Of a DNA stretch of 64,000 bases, positions 35,539 to 45,795 are shown in pieces. Each line of letters starts with the position of its first letter. Position 1 is the stretch's first letter. The notes under the pieces were generated by a model. That model searched no databases, was not told the origin of the DNA, and was given only the letters and a program-made list of their open reading frames with translations. The position numbers were made by a program, and so were the translations under genes. This DNA is from Pseudomonas sp. MYb60 (GTDB taxonomy: Bacteria > Pseudomonadota > Gammaproteobacteria > Pseudomonadales > Pseudomonadaceae): the NCBI RefSeq assembly GCF_002979555.1, contig NZ_PCOZ01000005.1, positions 186,001 to 250,000 on the forward strand, given 5' to 3'.

Positions 35539-38460
35539 ATGTCCCTGATAGTTCTACTGCTTCTGCCGTTTCTTGGCAGCTGTCTGGCGGCCTTGCTGCC
35601 GCATAACGCACGCAACACCGAATCCCTGTTGGCCGGCCTTGTGGCCTTGGTCGGCACCATTCAAGTCGCCCTGCTCTACCCCCAGATCGCCCATGGTGGC
35701 GTGATCCGCGAAGAATTCATGTGGTTGCCCAGCCTGGGCTTGAACTTCGTGTTGCGCATGGATGGTTTCGCCTGGCTGTTCTCGATGCTGGTGCTGGGCA
35801 TCGGCACGCTGGTGTCGCTGTATGCGCGCTATTACATGTCGCCGGACGATCCGGTGCCGCGCTTCTTTGCGTTCTTCCTGGCGTTCATGGGCGCGATGCT
35901 CGGGCTGGTGATCTCCGGCAACCTGGTCCAGATCGTGTTCTTCTGGGAACTGACCAGCCTGTTCTCGTTCCTGCTCATCGGCTATTGGCACCACCGCGCC
36001 GATGCGCGACGCGGCGCCTACATGGCGTTGATGGTTACCGGTGCCGGCGGCTTGTGCCTGCTGGCGGGCGTGATGTTGCTGGGGCATATCGTCGGCAGTT
36101 ATGACCTGGACCAGGTACTCGCAGCGGGTGACCAGATCCGCGCCCACGCCTTGTACCCGGCGATGCTGGCCCTGGTGCTGATCGGCGCCCTGAGCAAGAG
36201 CGCGCAGTTCCCGTTCCATTTCTGGTTGCCCCACGCCATGGCGGCCCCTACGCCGGTCTCGGCGTACCTGCACTCGGCCACGATGGTGAAAGCCGGCGTG
36301 TTCCTGCTGGCCCGCCTGTGGCCATCGCTGTCGGGCAGCGAAGAATGGTTCTATATCGTCGGCGGTGCCGGCGCCATCACCCTTATCCTCGGCGCGTATT
36401 GCGCCATCTTCCAGAACGACCTCAAGGGCCTGCTGGCCTATTCCACCATCAGCCACCTGGGCTTGATCACCCTGCTGCTCGGCCTCAACAGCCCGCTGGC
36501 GGCGGTCGCGGCGGTGTTCCATATCCTCAACCACGCCACCTTCAAGGCTTCGCTGTTCATGGCGGCCGGGATCATCGACCACGAAAGCGGCACCCGCGAT
36601 ATTCGCAAGCTCAGCGGCCTGGTTCGGCTGATTCCGTTCACCGCCACCCTGGCGATGGTCGCCAGTGCGTCCATGGCCGGGGTGCCGTTACTCAACGGTT
36701 TCCTGTCCAAGGAAATGTTCTTCGCCGAAACCGTGTTCATCTCCTCCACCGCCTGGGTGGAATTCGCCCTGCCCGTGATCGCGACCATTGCGGGCACGTT
36801 CAGCGTGGTCTATGCCCTGCGCTTTACCGTGGATGTGTTCTTCGGCCCCACGGCCACCAACCTGCCGCACACACCTCACGAGCCGCCGCGCTGGATGCGC
36901 GCACCGGTTGAGCTGCTGGTATTCACCTGCCTGCTGGTGGGGATTTTCCCCGCGCAGGTCGTCGGCTCGATCCTTGCCGCAGCGGCCCTGCCGATCGTCG
37001 GTGGCGTGCTGCCGGAATACAGTCTGGCGATCTGGCACGGCTGGAACGCGCCGATGATCATGAGCCTGGTGGCGATGTCCGGCGGCGTGGTGCTCTACCT
37101 GCTGCTGCGCAAGCAACTCAAGCGCGGCCGCTTCAAGTACCCGCCGCTCATCAGCTACTTCAACGGCAAGCGCGGTTTCGAGCGCAGCCTGGTGGTGATG
37201 ATGCGCGGCGTGCGCCGCATCGAAAAACGCATCAGCACCAAGCGCCTGCAGACCCAATTGTTCCTGCTGGTGCTCGCGGCGGTCATTGCCGGTGTGATCC
37301 CGATGCTCAACAGCAGCCTCAGTTGGGGCGACCGGCCGAAAATCCCGGGCTCCATCGTGTTCGTGACCCTGTGGCTGCTAGCGATCGCCTGTGCCCTTGG
37401 CGCCGCCTGGCAAGCCAAGTATCACCGGCTGGCGGCCCTGACCATGGTCAGTGTGTGTGGCCTGATGACCTGCATCACCTTCGTGTGGTTCTCGGCGCCG
37501 GACCTGGCCCTGACCCAACTGGTGGTCGAAGTGGTGACTACCGTGCTGATCCTGCTCGGCCTGCGCTGGCTGCCACGGCGGATCGAAGAGGTCTCGCCGC
37601 TGCCAGGCTCGCTGCGCAAGGCGCGGATTCGCCGGGTGCGCGACTTCCTGCTGTCCACCGTGGTGGGTGGCGGGATGGCGTTGCTGTCCTATGCCATGCT
37701 GACCCGCCAGACCCCCAATGACATCTCCTCGTTCTACCTCAGCCGCGCCCTGCCAGAAGGCGGCGGCAGCAATGTGGTAAACGTGATGCTGGTGGACTTC
37801 CGTGGCTTCGACACCTTGGGCGAAATCACCGTGCTCGGCGCCGTGGCGCTGACGGTGTATGCCTTGCTGCGGCGCTTCCGCCCCTCGAAAGAAAGCATGC
37901 AACTGCCCGCGCAACAGCGCCAGTTGGCGCCAGACGTGGCCACCGACCTGGTGAACCCGCGCCAGGCCAGCGACACCGCGCTGGGCTTCATGATGGTGCC
38001 GGCGGTGCTGGTGCGCCTGCTGCTGCCGATTGCGCTGGTGGTGTCGTTCTACCTCTTCATGCGCGGCCACAACCAGCCAGGCGGCGGGTTTGTCGCCGGG
38101 CTGGTGATGTCGGTGGCGTTCATCCTGCAATACATGGTGGCGGGTACGCAGTGGGTCGAGGCGCAGATGAGCCTGCGGCCGATGCGCTGGATGGGCTTCG
38201 GGCTGTTCTCGGCCACGCTCACCGGCCTCGGCGCGCTGTTTGCCGGGCACCCGTTCCTGACCACCCACACCTGGCATTTCAGCCTGCCGGTTTTGGGCGA
38301 TATTCATGTCGCCAGTGCGTTGTTCTTCGACGTCGGCGTCTATGCCATGGTGGTCGGTTCCACCCTGCTGATGCTTACCGCCCTCGGTCACCAGTCAGTA
38401 CGTGCCCATAAACCGAGCAACCAGGCCAAAGTGGTTGCCGCAACGGAAGGAGCCGCCTGA
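35539..38460 (+). CDS. mrpA: Mrp Na+(K+)/H+ antiporter, fused subunits A and B
   Basis: 973-aa membrane protein. Residues 1 to about 780 are MrpA/PhaA, homologous to NuoL, with the conserved Glu in FFWELTSLFSFLLIGYW and Lys in GALSKSAQFPFHFWLPHAM. The C-terminal part adds the MrpB-like module (GEITVLGAVALTVYALL, then PGGGFVAGLVMSVAFI). This fused AB arrangement is that of the group 2 (Pha/Sha) six-gene operons of Pseudomonas and rhizobia. The complex exports Na+ or K+ in exchange for protons and supports salt and alkali tolerance. Its stop overlaps mrpC by one base. Confidence 0.95.
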   Translation: MSLIVLLLLPFLGSCLAALLPHNARNTESLLAGLVALVGTIQVALLYPQIAHGGVIREEFMWLPSLGLNFVLRMDGFAWLFSMLVLGIGTLVSLYARYYMSPDDPVPRFFAFFLAFMGAMLGLVISGNLVQIVFFWELTSLFSFLLIGYWHHRADARRGAYMALMVTGAGGLCLLAGVMLLGHIVGSYDLDQVLAAGDQIRAHALYPAMLALVLIGALSKSAQFPFHFWLPHAMAAPTPVSAYLHSATMVKAGVFLLARLWPSLSGSEEWFYIVGGAGAITLILGAYCAIFQNDLKGLLAYSTISHLGLITLLLGLNSPLAAVAAVFHILNHATFKASLFMAAGIIDHESGTRDIRKLSGLVRLIPFTATLAMVASASMAGVPLLNGFLSKEMFFAETVFISSTAWVEFALPVIATIAGTFSVVYALRFTVDVFFGPTATNLPHTPHEPPRWMRAPVELLVFTCLLVGIFPAQVVGSILAAAALPIVGGVLPEYSLAIWHGWNAPMIMSLVAMSGGVVLYLLLRKQLKRGRFKYPPLISYFNGKRGFERSLVVMMRGVRRIEKRISTKRLQTQLFLLVLAAVIAGVIPMLNSSLSWGDRPKIPGSIVFVTLWLLAIACALGAAWQAKYHRLAALTMVSVCGLMTCITFVWFSAPDLALTQLVVEVVTTVLILLGLRWLPRRIEEVSPLPGSLRKARIRRVRDFLLSTVVGGGMALLSYAMLTRQTPNDISSFYLSRALPEGGGSNVVNVMLVDFRGFDTLGEITVLGAVALTVYALLRRFRPSKESMQLPAQQRQLAPDVATDLVNPRQASDTALGFMMVPAVLVRLLLPIALVVSFYLFMRGHNQPGGGFVAGLVMSVAFILQYMVAGTQWVEAQMSLRPMRWMGFGLFSATLTGLGALFAGHPFLTTHTWHFSLPVLGDIHVASALFFDVGVYAMVVGSTLLMLTALGHQSVRAHKPSNQAKVVAATEGAA

Positions 38461-38804
38461 TGGAAGAAGTCATCGCAATTGCCATTGGGGTCCTGGCGGC
38501 CTCGGGCGTCTGGCTGATCCTGCGCCCCCGGACATTCCAGGTGGTGATGGGCCTGTGCCTGTTGTCCTACGGGGTGAACCTGTTCATTTTCAGCATGGGC
38601 AGCCTGTTCATCGGCAAGGAGCCGATCATCAAGGACGGCGTGCCGCAAGACCTGCTCAACTACACCGATCCCCTGCCCCAGGCCCTGGTGCTCACGGCCA
38701 TCGTGATCAGCTTCGCCATGACCGCCTTGTTCCTGGTGGTGCTGCTGGCATCCCGGGGCCTGACCGGTACTGACCATGTAGACGGCCGGGAGCCCAAGGA
38801 ATGA
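38460..38804 (+). CDS. mrpC: Mrp antiporter subunit C
   Basis: 114-aa NuoK-like subunit with three transmembrane helices (about 5-22, 29-50, 75-98) and the typical GLCLLSYGVNLFIF stretch. It is required for assembly of the antiporter. It begins at ATG 38460 within the mrpA stop and overlaps mrpD by 4 nt. Confidence 0.95.
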   Translation: MEEVIAIAIGVLAASGVWLILRPRTFQVVMGLCLLSYGVNLFIFSMGSLFIGKEPIIKDGVPQDLLNYTDPLPQALVLTAIVISFAMTALFLVVLLASRGLTGTDHVDGREPKE

Positions 38805-40483
38805 CGTGGATGAATCAACTGATCGTCGCGCCGATCCTGCTGCCGTTGCTCACCGCCGCGCTCATGCTGATGCTCGGCGAGAAGCACCGACCGCTCAAGG
38901 CACGCATCAACCTGTTCTCCAGCATCATCGGCCTGGGTATCGCCATGTTGCTGCTGTACTGGACGCAAAAAGGCGGCCCCGGCTCGATTGGCGTCTACCT
39001 GCCGGGCAACTGGCAGGTGCCGTTCGGCATCGTGCTGGTGGTGGACCAACTGTCCGCGCTGATGCTGGTGCTGACCGGGATCATCGGCGTCAGTGCGCTG
39101 CTGTTCGCCATGGCCCGCTGGGACCGCGCGGGCACCAGTTTCCATGCGCTGTTCCAGGTGCAGATGATGGGCTTGTACGGCGCGTTCCTCACCGCCGACC
39201 TGTTCAACCTGTTCGTGTTCTTCGAAGTGCTGCTGGCGGCGTCGTACGGCCTGATGCTGCACGGCTCCGGCCGGGCGCGGGTGTCGGCGGGCCTGCATTA
39301 CATCGCGATCAATCTGTTGGCGTCGTCGCTGTTCCTGATCGGCGCGGCGATGATCTACGGCGTCACCGGGACGCTGAACTTTGCTGACCTGGCGCTGAAG
39401 ATCCCGCTGGTGCCCGAGGCGGATCGCGGCCTGTTGCACGCGGGTGCGGCGATCCTCGCCACCGCGTTCCTGGCCAAGGCCGGCATGTGGCCGCTGAACT
39501 TCTGGCTCGCCCCCGCCTACTCGTCGGCCAGTGCGCCCGTAGCGGCGATGTTCGCGATCATGACCAAGGTCGGCGTGTACACCGTGCTGCGCCTGTGGAC
39601 CCTGCTGTTCTCCGGCCAGGCCGGCGCCTCGGCGCTGTTTGGCGGCGACTGGCTGGTGTACGGCGGCATGGCGACCATTATCTGCGCCGGGTTGGCGATG
39701 ATCGCGGCGCAGCGCCTGGAGCGCATGGCGAGCCTGAGCATCCTGGTGTCGGCCGGCATCTTGCTGTCGGCAGTGGGGTTTGCCCAGCCGAGCCTGATCG
39801 CCGGCGCGCTGTTCTATCTGGTCAGCTCGACCCTGGCGCTGAGCGCGCTGTTTCTGCTGGCGGAACTGATCGAGCGTTCACGCTCGGCCAACGACCTGCC
39901 ACTGGATGAAGAAATCGATGCGCTGCCCAAGGCCATGGAATCCTTGCACCCGCGTCCGGGCGTGAACCTGGATGATGAACAGCAGGCCGTCGTCGGCCAG
40001 GTGATCCCTTGGACGATGGCGTTCCTGGGCTTGAGCTTCATTGCCTGTGCGCTGCTGATCATCGGCATGCCGCCGCTGTCCGGGTTTATTGGCAAGCTCA
40101 GCCTGTTGAGTGCGCTGCTCAACCCCATGGGCCTGGGCGCCAGCGTGGATGAGCCGATTCGCCCGGCGGCGTGGGGCCTTGTCGCGTTGCTGATCCTCTC
40201 TGGCCTGGCCTCGTTGATCGCCTTCGCCCGCCTGGGCATCCAGCGCTTCTGGACACCCGAGGAGCGCCCATCGCCGCTGTTGCGCCGGTTCGAGTGCGTG
40301 CCGATCTTCTTCCTGCTCGGCCTGAGCATCGCCCTCACCTTCAAGGCAGAACCCCTGATGCGCTACACCCAGGCCACTGCCGTGAGCCTGAACAACCCTG
40401 AGCAATACGTGATGGCGGTCTTGGCCACGCGGCCTGTCCCGAGCCCTGAAGCCCAGGCCGCCGCGCTGGAGGTGCAGCCATGA
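38801..40483 (+). CDS. mrpD: Mrp antiporter subunit D
   Basis: 560-aa NuoM/NuoN-like antiporter subunit with about 14 helices. The conserved Glu lies in FVFFEVLLAASYGLML and Lys in FLAKAGMWPLNFWLAPAYSS. Start ATG 38801 overlaps the mrpC stop as ATGA; ATG 38810 is an alternative. A hydrophilic insertion near residues 365-395 (LPLDEEIDALPKAMESLHP) separates two late helices. It overlaps mrpE by 4 nt. Confidence 0.95.
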   Translation: MTWMNQLIVAPILLPLLTAALMLMLGEKHRPLKARINLFSSIIGLGIAMLLLYWTQKGGPGSIGVYLPGNWQVPFGIVLVVDQLSALMLVLTGIIGVSALLFAMARWDRAGTSFHALFQVQMMGLYGAFLTADLFNLFVFFEVLLAASYGLMLHGSGRARVSAGLHYIAINLLASSLFLIGAAMIYGVTGTLNFADLALKIPLVPEADRGLLHAGAAILATAFLAKAGMWPLNFWLAPAYSSASAPVAAMFAIMTKVGVYTVLRLWTLLFSGQAGASALFGGDWLVYGGMATIICAGLAMIAAQRLERMASLSILVSAGILLSAVGFAQPSLIAGALFYLVSSTLALSALFLLAELIERSRSANDLPLDEEIDALPKAMESLHPRPGVNLDDEQQAVVGQVIPWTMAFLGLSFIACALLIIGMPPLSGFIGKLSLLSALLNPMGLGASVDEPIRPAAWGLVALLILSGLASLIAFARLGIQRFWTPEERPSPLLRRFECVPIFFLLGLSIALTFKAEPLMRYTQATAVSLNNPEQYVMAVLATRPVPSPEAQAAALEVQP

Positions 40484-40968
40484 AACGCCTGTTCCCTGCG
40501 CCGTGGCTGTCCCTGGCCTTGTGGGTGTTGTGGCTGGTGCTGAACCTGTCCGTGAGCCCTGGCAACCTGCTGCTGGGCGCGCTGCTGGGCTTCCTGGCGC
40601 CGCTGATGATGGCGCCGCTGCGGCCGTTGCCGATCCGCATCCGCAGGCCCGGCGTGATCATCCGCCTGTTCTTCGTGGTCGGCCGCGATGTGATCGTGTC
40701 CAACCTGCAAGTGGCCTGGGGCGTGCTGACCTGTGGTTCGCGCCCGCCACGCTCGCGCTTTATCAAGATCCCTTTGGACCTGCGCGACGCCAATGGCCTT
40801 GCGGCGCTGTCGATGATCACCACCGTGGTGCCCGGCACCATCTGGTCGGAACTGGCGCTGGACCGCAGCATCCTGCTGCTGCACGTGTTTGACCTGGAGG
40901 ATGAAGCGCCGTTTATCGCGCACTTCAAGTCCACCTACGAGCGGCCCCTGATGGAGATCTTCGAATGA
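40480..40968 (+). CDS. mrpE: Mrp antiporter subunit E
   Basis: 162-aa subunit with two or three N-terminal membrane segments and a soluble C-terminal domain with SMITTVVPGTIWSELALD, a stretch typical of MrpE. It has no complex I homologue. Coupled to its neighbours by 4-nt overlaps on both sides. Confidence 0.94.
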   Translation: MKRLFPAPWLSLALWVLWLVLNLSVSPGNLLLGALLGFLAPLMMAPLRPLPIRIRRPGVIIRLFFVVGRDVIVSNLQVAWGVLTCGSRPPRSRFIKIPLDLRDANGLAALSMITTVVPGTIWSELALDRSILLLHVFDLEDEAPFIAHFKSTYERPLMEIFE

Positions 40969-41243
40969 GCGCCCTGCTCTCCAATGCGATCCTGTTCAGC
41001 CTGTTCCTGTTCTCCCTGGCCATGGTGTTGACCCTGGTGCGTCTGTTCAAAGGCCCCTCGGCCCAGGACCGGGTACTGGCGCTGGATTACTTGTACATGC
41101 TGGCGATGCTGATGATGCTGGTACTCGGCATTCGTTACGCCAGTGACACCTACTTCGAGGCGGCGCTGCTGATTGCGCTGTTCGGTTTCGTCGGCTCGTT
41201 TGCCCTGGCGAAGTTCCTGCTGCGTGGCGAGGTGATTGAATGA
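40965..41243 (+). CDS. mrpF: Mrp antiporter subunit F
   Basis: 92-aa protein of three transmembrane helices; motif RLFKGPSAQDRVLALD between helices 1 and 2 identifies the family. Overlaps mrpE and mrpG by 4 nt each. Confidence 0.94.
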   Translation: MSALLSNAILFSLFLFSLAMVLTLVRLFKGPSAQDRVLALDYLYMLAMLMMLVLGIRYASDTYFEAALLIALFGFVGSFALAKFLLRGEVIE

Positions 41244-41593
41244 TCAATATGGACGTGTTGCCGCTGTGGGTTGAAGTGATCGTGGCCGTGCTGCTGGTGC
41301 TGAGCAGCGTCTTCGCGCTGATTGGCGCGTTGGGATTGCTGCGCATGAAAGACTTTTTCCAACGCATGCACCCACCGGCGCTGGCCTCGACGCTGGGCGC
41401 GTGGTGTGTGGCGTTGGCATCGATTGTGTATTTTTCGGTGCTCAAGTCCGGGCCGGTGTTGCACGGCTGGTTGATCCCGATTCTGCTGTCGATCACGGTG
41501 CCGGTGACCACGCTGTTGCTGGCTAGAACCGCACTGTTCCGCAAGCGCATGGCCGGGGATGATGTACCCGCCGAAGTCAGCAGCCGTCGCTAA
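41240..41593 (+). CDS. mrpG: Mrp antiporter subunit G
   Basis: 117-aa subunit with three transmembrane helices and the motif RMKDFFQRMHPPALASTLG near residue 35. It is the last gene of the six-gene operon; a compact REP hairpin 22 bp downstream may act as the operon end. Confidence 0.94.
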   Translation: MINMDVLPLWVEVIVAVLLVLSSVFALIGALGLLRMKDFFQRMHPPALASTLGAWCVALASIVYFSVLKSGPVLHGWLIPILLSITVPVTTLLLARTALFRKRMAGDDVPAEVSSRR

Positions 41594-41615
41594 CCTATCA
41601 GACACACAGCGGTCC

Positions 41616-41649
41616 AAATGTGTGAGGGGGCAAGCCCGCTCCCACATTT
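41616..41649. repeat. Compact REP hairpin
   Basis: AAATGTGTGAGGGGGC-AA-GCCCGCTCCCACATTT, a near-perfect 16-bp inverted repeat between the convergent mrpG and HIT genes. Confidence 0.8.
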
Positions 41650-41658
41650 TGCACTGTG

Positions 41659-42117
41659 CTAGGCGAAGGATCGGATTCTGGTCGCCAGTTCCGCCAACTC
41701 GCCATCATCGGCCCGCCCATGGTCATGGGACGAGATATAGCCCTCATACGCCTCGAAAAACTTATCCACCTTCGAGCTCAACGGCTTGAACGTACTGTCC
41801 CCACCGGTCCCATGCATGGGAAATAACTTCGCATGCAAATGATCCACCCCATACCCCTCCATGATCAGTCCCGTGCGCGCCACATCGGGAAACGCGCGGT
41901 CGATCTGCAGCGCGGTCTTCTTCGCCGCCACGGCGAGTGCGGCCAGCACCTCATCTGACTGCGCGAACGCATAGCTGCCGTAGTGCTGCTTGGGGATTAC
42001 CACGCTGAAACCCGGCGTATTGGGGAAGATCGACAAAAATGCCATGTGCTGGTCGTCTTCCCACAGGATGTGGGCGGGGGAGGTTTTGCGGACAATGTTG
42101 CAGAAAATACAATCCAT
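41659..42117 (-). CDS. HIT-family protein
   Basis: 152-aa nucleotide-binding protein of the histidine-triad superfamily. The N-terminus has a Zn-type CxxC (MDCIFCNIV) and the body has FPNTPGFSVVIPKQHYGSY. The triad reads HLHAKLF: the first two His, including the nucleophile position, are present but the third His is Lys. Start ATG 42117 is the family start; the frame extends to 42162 through MAAIK. Likely a nucleoside-phosphate hydrolase or related enzyme, substrate unknown. Confidence 0.85.
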   Translation of the reverse strand: MDCIFCNIVRKTSPAHILWEDDQHMAFLSIFPNTPGFSVVIPKQHYGSYAFAQSDEVLAALAVAAKKTALQIDRAFPDVARTGLIMEGYGVDHLHAKLFPMHGTGGDSTFKPLSSKVDKFFEAYEGYISSHDHGRADDGELAELATRIRSFA

Positions 42118-42352
42118 TTTAATCGCTGCCATTTTGGTCGTGAGCCGGGTTGTCGCAATCATCTAAAGCTACGAATCGGTACGCGTCAAAACAAATGGAA
42201 ACTTTCCGAAAGGTCCTTGTACTTTTGTACCGTCGCCATTTTTATGAAGGAATAGGCCAAGCATGGGTGCCAGGGAACACCATGGTTTTGACTATGAGTG
42301 GGTGGCCAGCTCCCACAGTGGAACGAGTTAGCGCCGTTAAAACGATGTGCAA

Positions 42353-42383
42353 AAAAACGCCCCGAACCAGTCGGGGCGTTTTT
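42353..42383 (-). terminator. Bidirectional intrinsic terminator after cysS
   Basis: AAAAACGCCCCG / CGGGGCGTTTTT, a perfect 12-bp stem with a 7-nt loop 18 bp beyond the cysS stop. The remainder of 42118-42352 has no credible gene; it includes a partial REP-like hairpin around 42298-42318. Confidence 0.9.
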
Positions 42384-42400
42384 CATTCAGCGGTTACCGA

Positions 42401-43789
42401 TCAAGCCTGATCAGCCAGCCGCCACGTTGTCCCACCCTTCCCGTCTTCCAACACCACACCCATGGCGGTAAGTTGGTCACGGATACGGTCGGATTCCGCC
42501 CAGTCCTTGTTGGCACGTGCAGTCAGGCGCGCCTGGATCAGCGCATCCACTTCAGCCGCATCCACACGTCCTTCGGCGCCGGCTTGCAGGAAATCCTCAG
42601 GCTTCATTTGCAGAACCCCAAGCACGCTGGCCAGCTCTTTCAAACGGGCAGCCAGACCGGCCGCTGCGTCGAGATCACTCTCACGCAGGCGGTTGATCTC
42701 GCGCACCATCTCGAACAGCACGGCGCAGGCTTCCGGGGTGCCGAAGTCGTCGTTCATGACCTGGGTGAAGCGCTCAACGAACGCTTCGCCGCCGGCCGGG
42801 GCAACAACGGGCAAACCTTTCAACGCGTGGTAGAAACGCTCCAGAGCGCCCTTGGCGTCCTTGAGGTTGTCTTCCGAGTAATTGATGGCGCTGCGGTAGT
42901 GGCTGGACACCAACAGATACCGCACAACCTCCGGATGGTACTTTTCCAGCACGTCGCGAATGGTGAAGAAGTTGTTCAAGGACTTGGACATCTTCTCGCC
43001 ATTGATGCGGATCATGCCGCAATGCATCCAGGCGTTGGCGTAGGTCTTGCCGGTGGCGGCTTCGCTCTGGGCGATTTCGTTTTCGTGGTGCGGAAACTCG
43101 AGGTCGCTGCCGCCGCCATGAATGTCGAAGGTATCGCCCAGGCAGCAGGTGGACATCACCGAGCATTCGATGTGCCAACCCGGACGCCCGGCGCCCCAGG
43201 GCGATTCCCAGCTCGGCTCGCCCGGCTTGGTGGCCTTCCACAGCACGAAGTCGAGCGGGTCCTGCTTGGCTTCGTCCACTTCGATGCGCGCGCCGATGCG
43301 CAGGTCTTCGATTTTCTTGCGCGACAGCTTGCCGTAGCCCATGAACTTGGCGACGCGGTAGTACACGTCGCCGTTGCCCGGGGCGTAGGCGTAACCCTTG
43401 TCGATCAGGGTCTGGATCATGGCGTGCATGCCAGGGATGTGGTCCGTGGCACGCGGTTCCATGTCCGGCTTGAGGATGTTGAGGCGCGCCTCGTCCTCGT
43501 GCATTGCGGCGATCATGCGTTCGGTCAGCGCATCGAACGACTCGCCGTTTTCGTTGGCGCGGTTGATGATCTTGTCGTCGATGTCAGTGATGTTGCGCAC
43601 ATACGTCAGGTCATAGCCGCTGAAACGCAACCAGCGGGTTACCAGGTCGAAGGCAACCATGCTGCGGCCGTGGCCGATGTGGCAGTAGTCGTACACGGTC
43701 ATGCCGCACACGTACATGCGCACCTTGTTGCCATCCAGCGGCTTGAAGACTTCTTTGGTCTTGCTGAGTGTGTTGTAGATCGTTAACAC
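42401..43789 (-). CDS. cysS: Cysteinyl-tRNA synthetase
   Basis: 462-aa class I aminoacyl-tRNA synthetase charging tRNA-Cys. The HIGH motif is in [13 protein letters not shown] (about residues 33-45) and KMSKS in [13 protein letters not shown] (about 262-274). Zn ligands include Cys28 in VRMYVCGMT and the motif HIECSVMS. The start appears to be GTG 43789 (reads [15 protein letters not shown] as in homologues). It lies 44 bp downstream of glnS on the same strand and is probably co-transcribed with it. Confidence 0.97.
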   Translation of the reverse strand: MLTIYNTLSKTKEVFKPLDGNKVRMYVCGMTVYDYCHIGHGRSMVAFDLVTRWLRFSGYDLTYVRNITDIDDKIINRANENGESFDALTERMIAAMHEDEARLNILKPDMEPRATDHIPGMHAMIQTLIDKGYAYAPGNGDVYYRVAKFMGYGKLSRKKIEDLRIGARIEVDEAKQDPLDFVLWKATKPGEPSWESPWGAGRPGWHIECSVMSTCCLGDTFDIHGGGSDLEFPHHENEIAQSEAATGKTYANAWMHCGMIRINGEKMSKSLNNFFTIRDVLEKYHPEVVRYLLVSSHYRSAINYSEDNLKDAKGALERFYHALKGLPVVAPAGGEAFVERFTQVMNDDFGTPEACAVLFEMVREINRLRESDLDAAAGLAARLKELASVLGVLQMKPEDFLQAGAEGRVDAAEVDALIQARLTARANKDWAESDRIRDQLTAMGVVLEDGKGGTTWRLADQA

Positions 43790-43833
43790 GACGATTCCTT
43801 CTCTCTAGGCAAAGCCGGTCAGGCCTGCCTGAA

Positions 43834-45534
43834 TCACTGGCCCCACGAATCACGCAAGGTCACGGTACGGTTGAATACCGGCTTACCGGGTTTCGAGTCC
43901 TTGATATCCGCGCAGAAGTAACCTTCGCGCTCGAACTGGAAGCGGTCTTCCGGCTGTGCGTCGCCCAACGAGGGTTCGGCACGACAACCAGTGAGCACTT
44001 GCAGGGAGTCAGGGTTGATGTTGTCGAGGAAACTGGCGCTGTCTTCGGCCTTCTCAGGGTTCGGCGAACGGAACAGACGATCGTACAGGCGCACTTCGCA
44101 TTCGATGCTGGCAGCGGCCGGCACCCAGTGGATCACGCCCTTGACCTTGCGGCCTTCCGGGTTCTTGCCCAGGGTGTCTGGATCGTAGGAGCAATGCAGT
44201 TCGACGATGTTGCCATCGGCGTCCTTGATCGCTTCGTCGGCGCGGATCACGTAGCTGCCACGCAGACGCACTTCGCCATTCGGCTCCAGGCGCTTGTAGC
44301 CTTTTGGCGGTTCTTCCATGAAGTCATCGCGGTCGATGTAGATTTCACGGGCGAACGGCAACTTGCGCACGCCGAGCTCTTCTTTCTGCGGATGACGCGG
44401 CAGCTCGAGGTGATCGACCTTGTCTTCCGGGTAGTTGGTGATGATCACTTTCAGCGGACGCAACACACACATGGCACGCGGGGCGCTGTGGTCGAGGTCG
44501 TTGCGGATGCTGAACTCGAGCATGCCGAAATCCACCACGCCGTCGGAACGGTTGGTGCCGACCATCTCGCAGAAGTTGCGGATCGACGCAGGCGTGTAGC
44601 CACGGCGGCGGAAGCCCGACAGCGTGGACATGCGCGGGTCGTCCCAGCCGTTCACGTGCTTCTCGTCCACCAGTTGCTTGAGCTTGCGCTTGCTGGTGAT
44701 GGTGTAGTTCAGGTTCAGGCGGCTGAACTCGTACTGGCGTGGGTGCGCCGGCACTGGCAGATGCTCCAGGAACCACTCGTACAGCGGGCGATGGCTTTCG
44801 AACTCCAGGGTGCAGATGGAGTGCGTGATGCCTTCGATGGCGTCCGACTGACCGTGGGTGAAGTCGTAGTTCGGGTAGATGCACCACTTGTCACCGGTCT
44901 GGTGGTGATGGGCATGGCGGATGCGGTACATGATCGGGTCGCGCAGGTTCATGTTCGGCGAGGCCATGTCGATCTTGGCACGCAGCACACGGGCGCCGTC
45001 CGGGAACTCACCGGCGCGCATGCGGGCGAACCAGTCCAGGTTCTCTTCCACCGAACGGTCGCGGAACGGGCTGTTCTTGCCCGGCTCGGTCAGGCTGCCA
45101 CGGTATTCCTTGGCCTGTTCCGGGCTCAGGTCGTCGACGTAGGCCTTGCCGGCCTTGATCAGCTCGACGGCCCAGTCGTGCAACTGGTCGAAATATTGGG
45201 AGGCATAGCGCACTTCACCAGACCATTCGAAGCCCAGCCACTTCACGTCGCTTTCAATGGCGTCGATGTATTCCTGGTCTTCCTTGGCCGGGTTGGTGTC
45301 GTCGAAACGCAGGTGCGTGACGCCCCCGAACTCCTGGGCCAGGCCGAAGTTCACACAGATCGACTTGGCGTGGCCGATGTGCAGGTAACCGTTGGGCTCT
45401 GGCGGGAAACGGGTGACGATCTGCGTGTGCTTGCCCGAATCCAGGTCCGCCTGGATGATCGGGCGCAGGAAATTGACCGGGACGGCAGGTCCGGCCTTGG
45501 AATTCGAGGTAGGGTCGACAGTGGGCTTGCTCAT
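43834..45534 (-). CDS. glnS: Glutaminyl-tRNA synthetase
   Basis: 566-aa class I synthetase charging tRNA-Gln. The catalytic motif [16 protein letters not shown] is at about residues 41-56; the KMSKS equivalent reads [11 protein letters not shown] near 275. The C-terminal anticodon-binding beta barrels are complete (ends [13 protein letters not shown]). Start ATG 45534. It is divergent from ppiB; the 261-bp gap between them has no gene and carries a TATGAT hexamer on the minus strand (45592-45597) as a possible glnS -10. Confidence 0.97.
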   Translation of the reverse strand: MSKPTVDPTSNSKAGPAVPVNFLRPIIQADLDSGKHTQIVTRFPPEPNGYLHIGHAKSICVNFGLAQEFGGVTHLRFDDTNPAKEDQEYIDAIESDVKWLGFEWSGEVRYASQYFDQLHDWAVELIKAGKAYVDDLSPEQAKEYRGSLTEPGKNSPFRDRSVEENLDWFARMRAGEFPDGARVLRAKIDMASPNMNLRDPIMYRIRHAHHHQTGDKWCIYPNYDFTHGQSDAIEGITHSICTLEFESHRPLYEWFLEHLPVPAHPRQYEFSRLNLNYTITSKRKLKQLVDEKHVNGWDDPRMSTLSGFRRRGYTPASIRNFCEMVGTNRSDGVVDFGMLEFSIRNDLDHSAPRAMCVLRPLKVIITNYPEDKVDHLELPRHPQKEELGVRKLPFAREIYIDRDDFMEEPPKGYKRLEPNGEVRLRGSYVIRADEAIKDADGNIVELHCSYDPDTLGKNPEGRKVKGVIHWVPAAASIECEVRLYDRLFRSPNPEKAEDSASFLDNINPDSLQVLTGCRAEPSLGDAQPEDRFQFEREGYFCADIKDSKPGKPVFNRTVTLRDSWGQ

Positions 45535-45795
45535 AGGATCCTTGAACAGACAGGTTCGTGGCCGGGTGGGGCCAGATAAAACAAAGCGCTCATCATAGCC
45601 GAAGCGGTCAATACACTGACAGAGTGCGGCTTGAAACTGCTGCTTTAATTGAGGCTTAAATGACGAACGCGGTAAAAAACCACCTCGAAATTCCCGCCGG
45701 GCACGCTAAACTGCGCGCCTTGGCCGCCGTTTCGCCAAACCGGTCGTGGTGCCCAGGCACCCAAACCCACGAATTCCCTGAAAAGAGTAGTGAAC
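45535..45795. other. Divergent intergenic region glnS / ppiB
   Basis: 261 bp without a credible gene. It must hold the promoters of both genes. A possible glnS -10 (TATGAT on the minus strand) is at 45592-45597. No palindrome or terminator stood out. Confidence 0.35.

Noticed and set aside
42347..43786. 479-codon plus-strand frame opposite cysS
   Set aside because: Covers the cysS terminator hairpin and the whole of cysS in reverse; no domain content.
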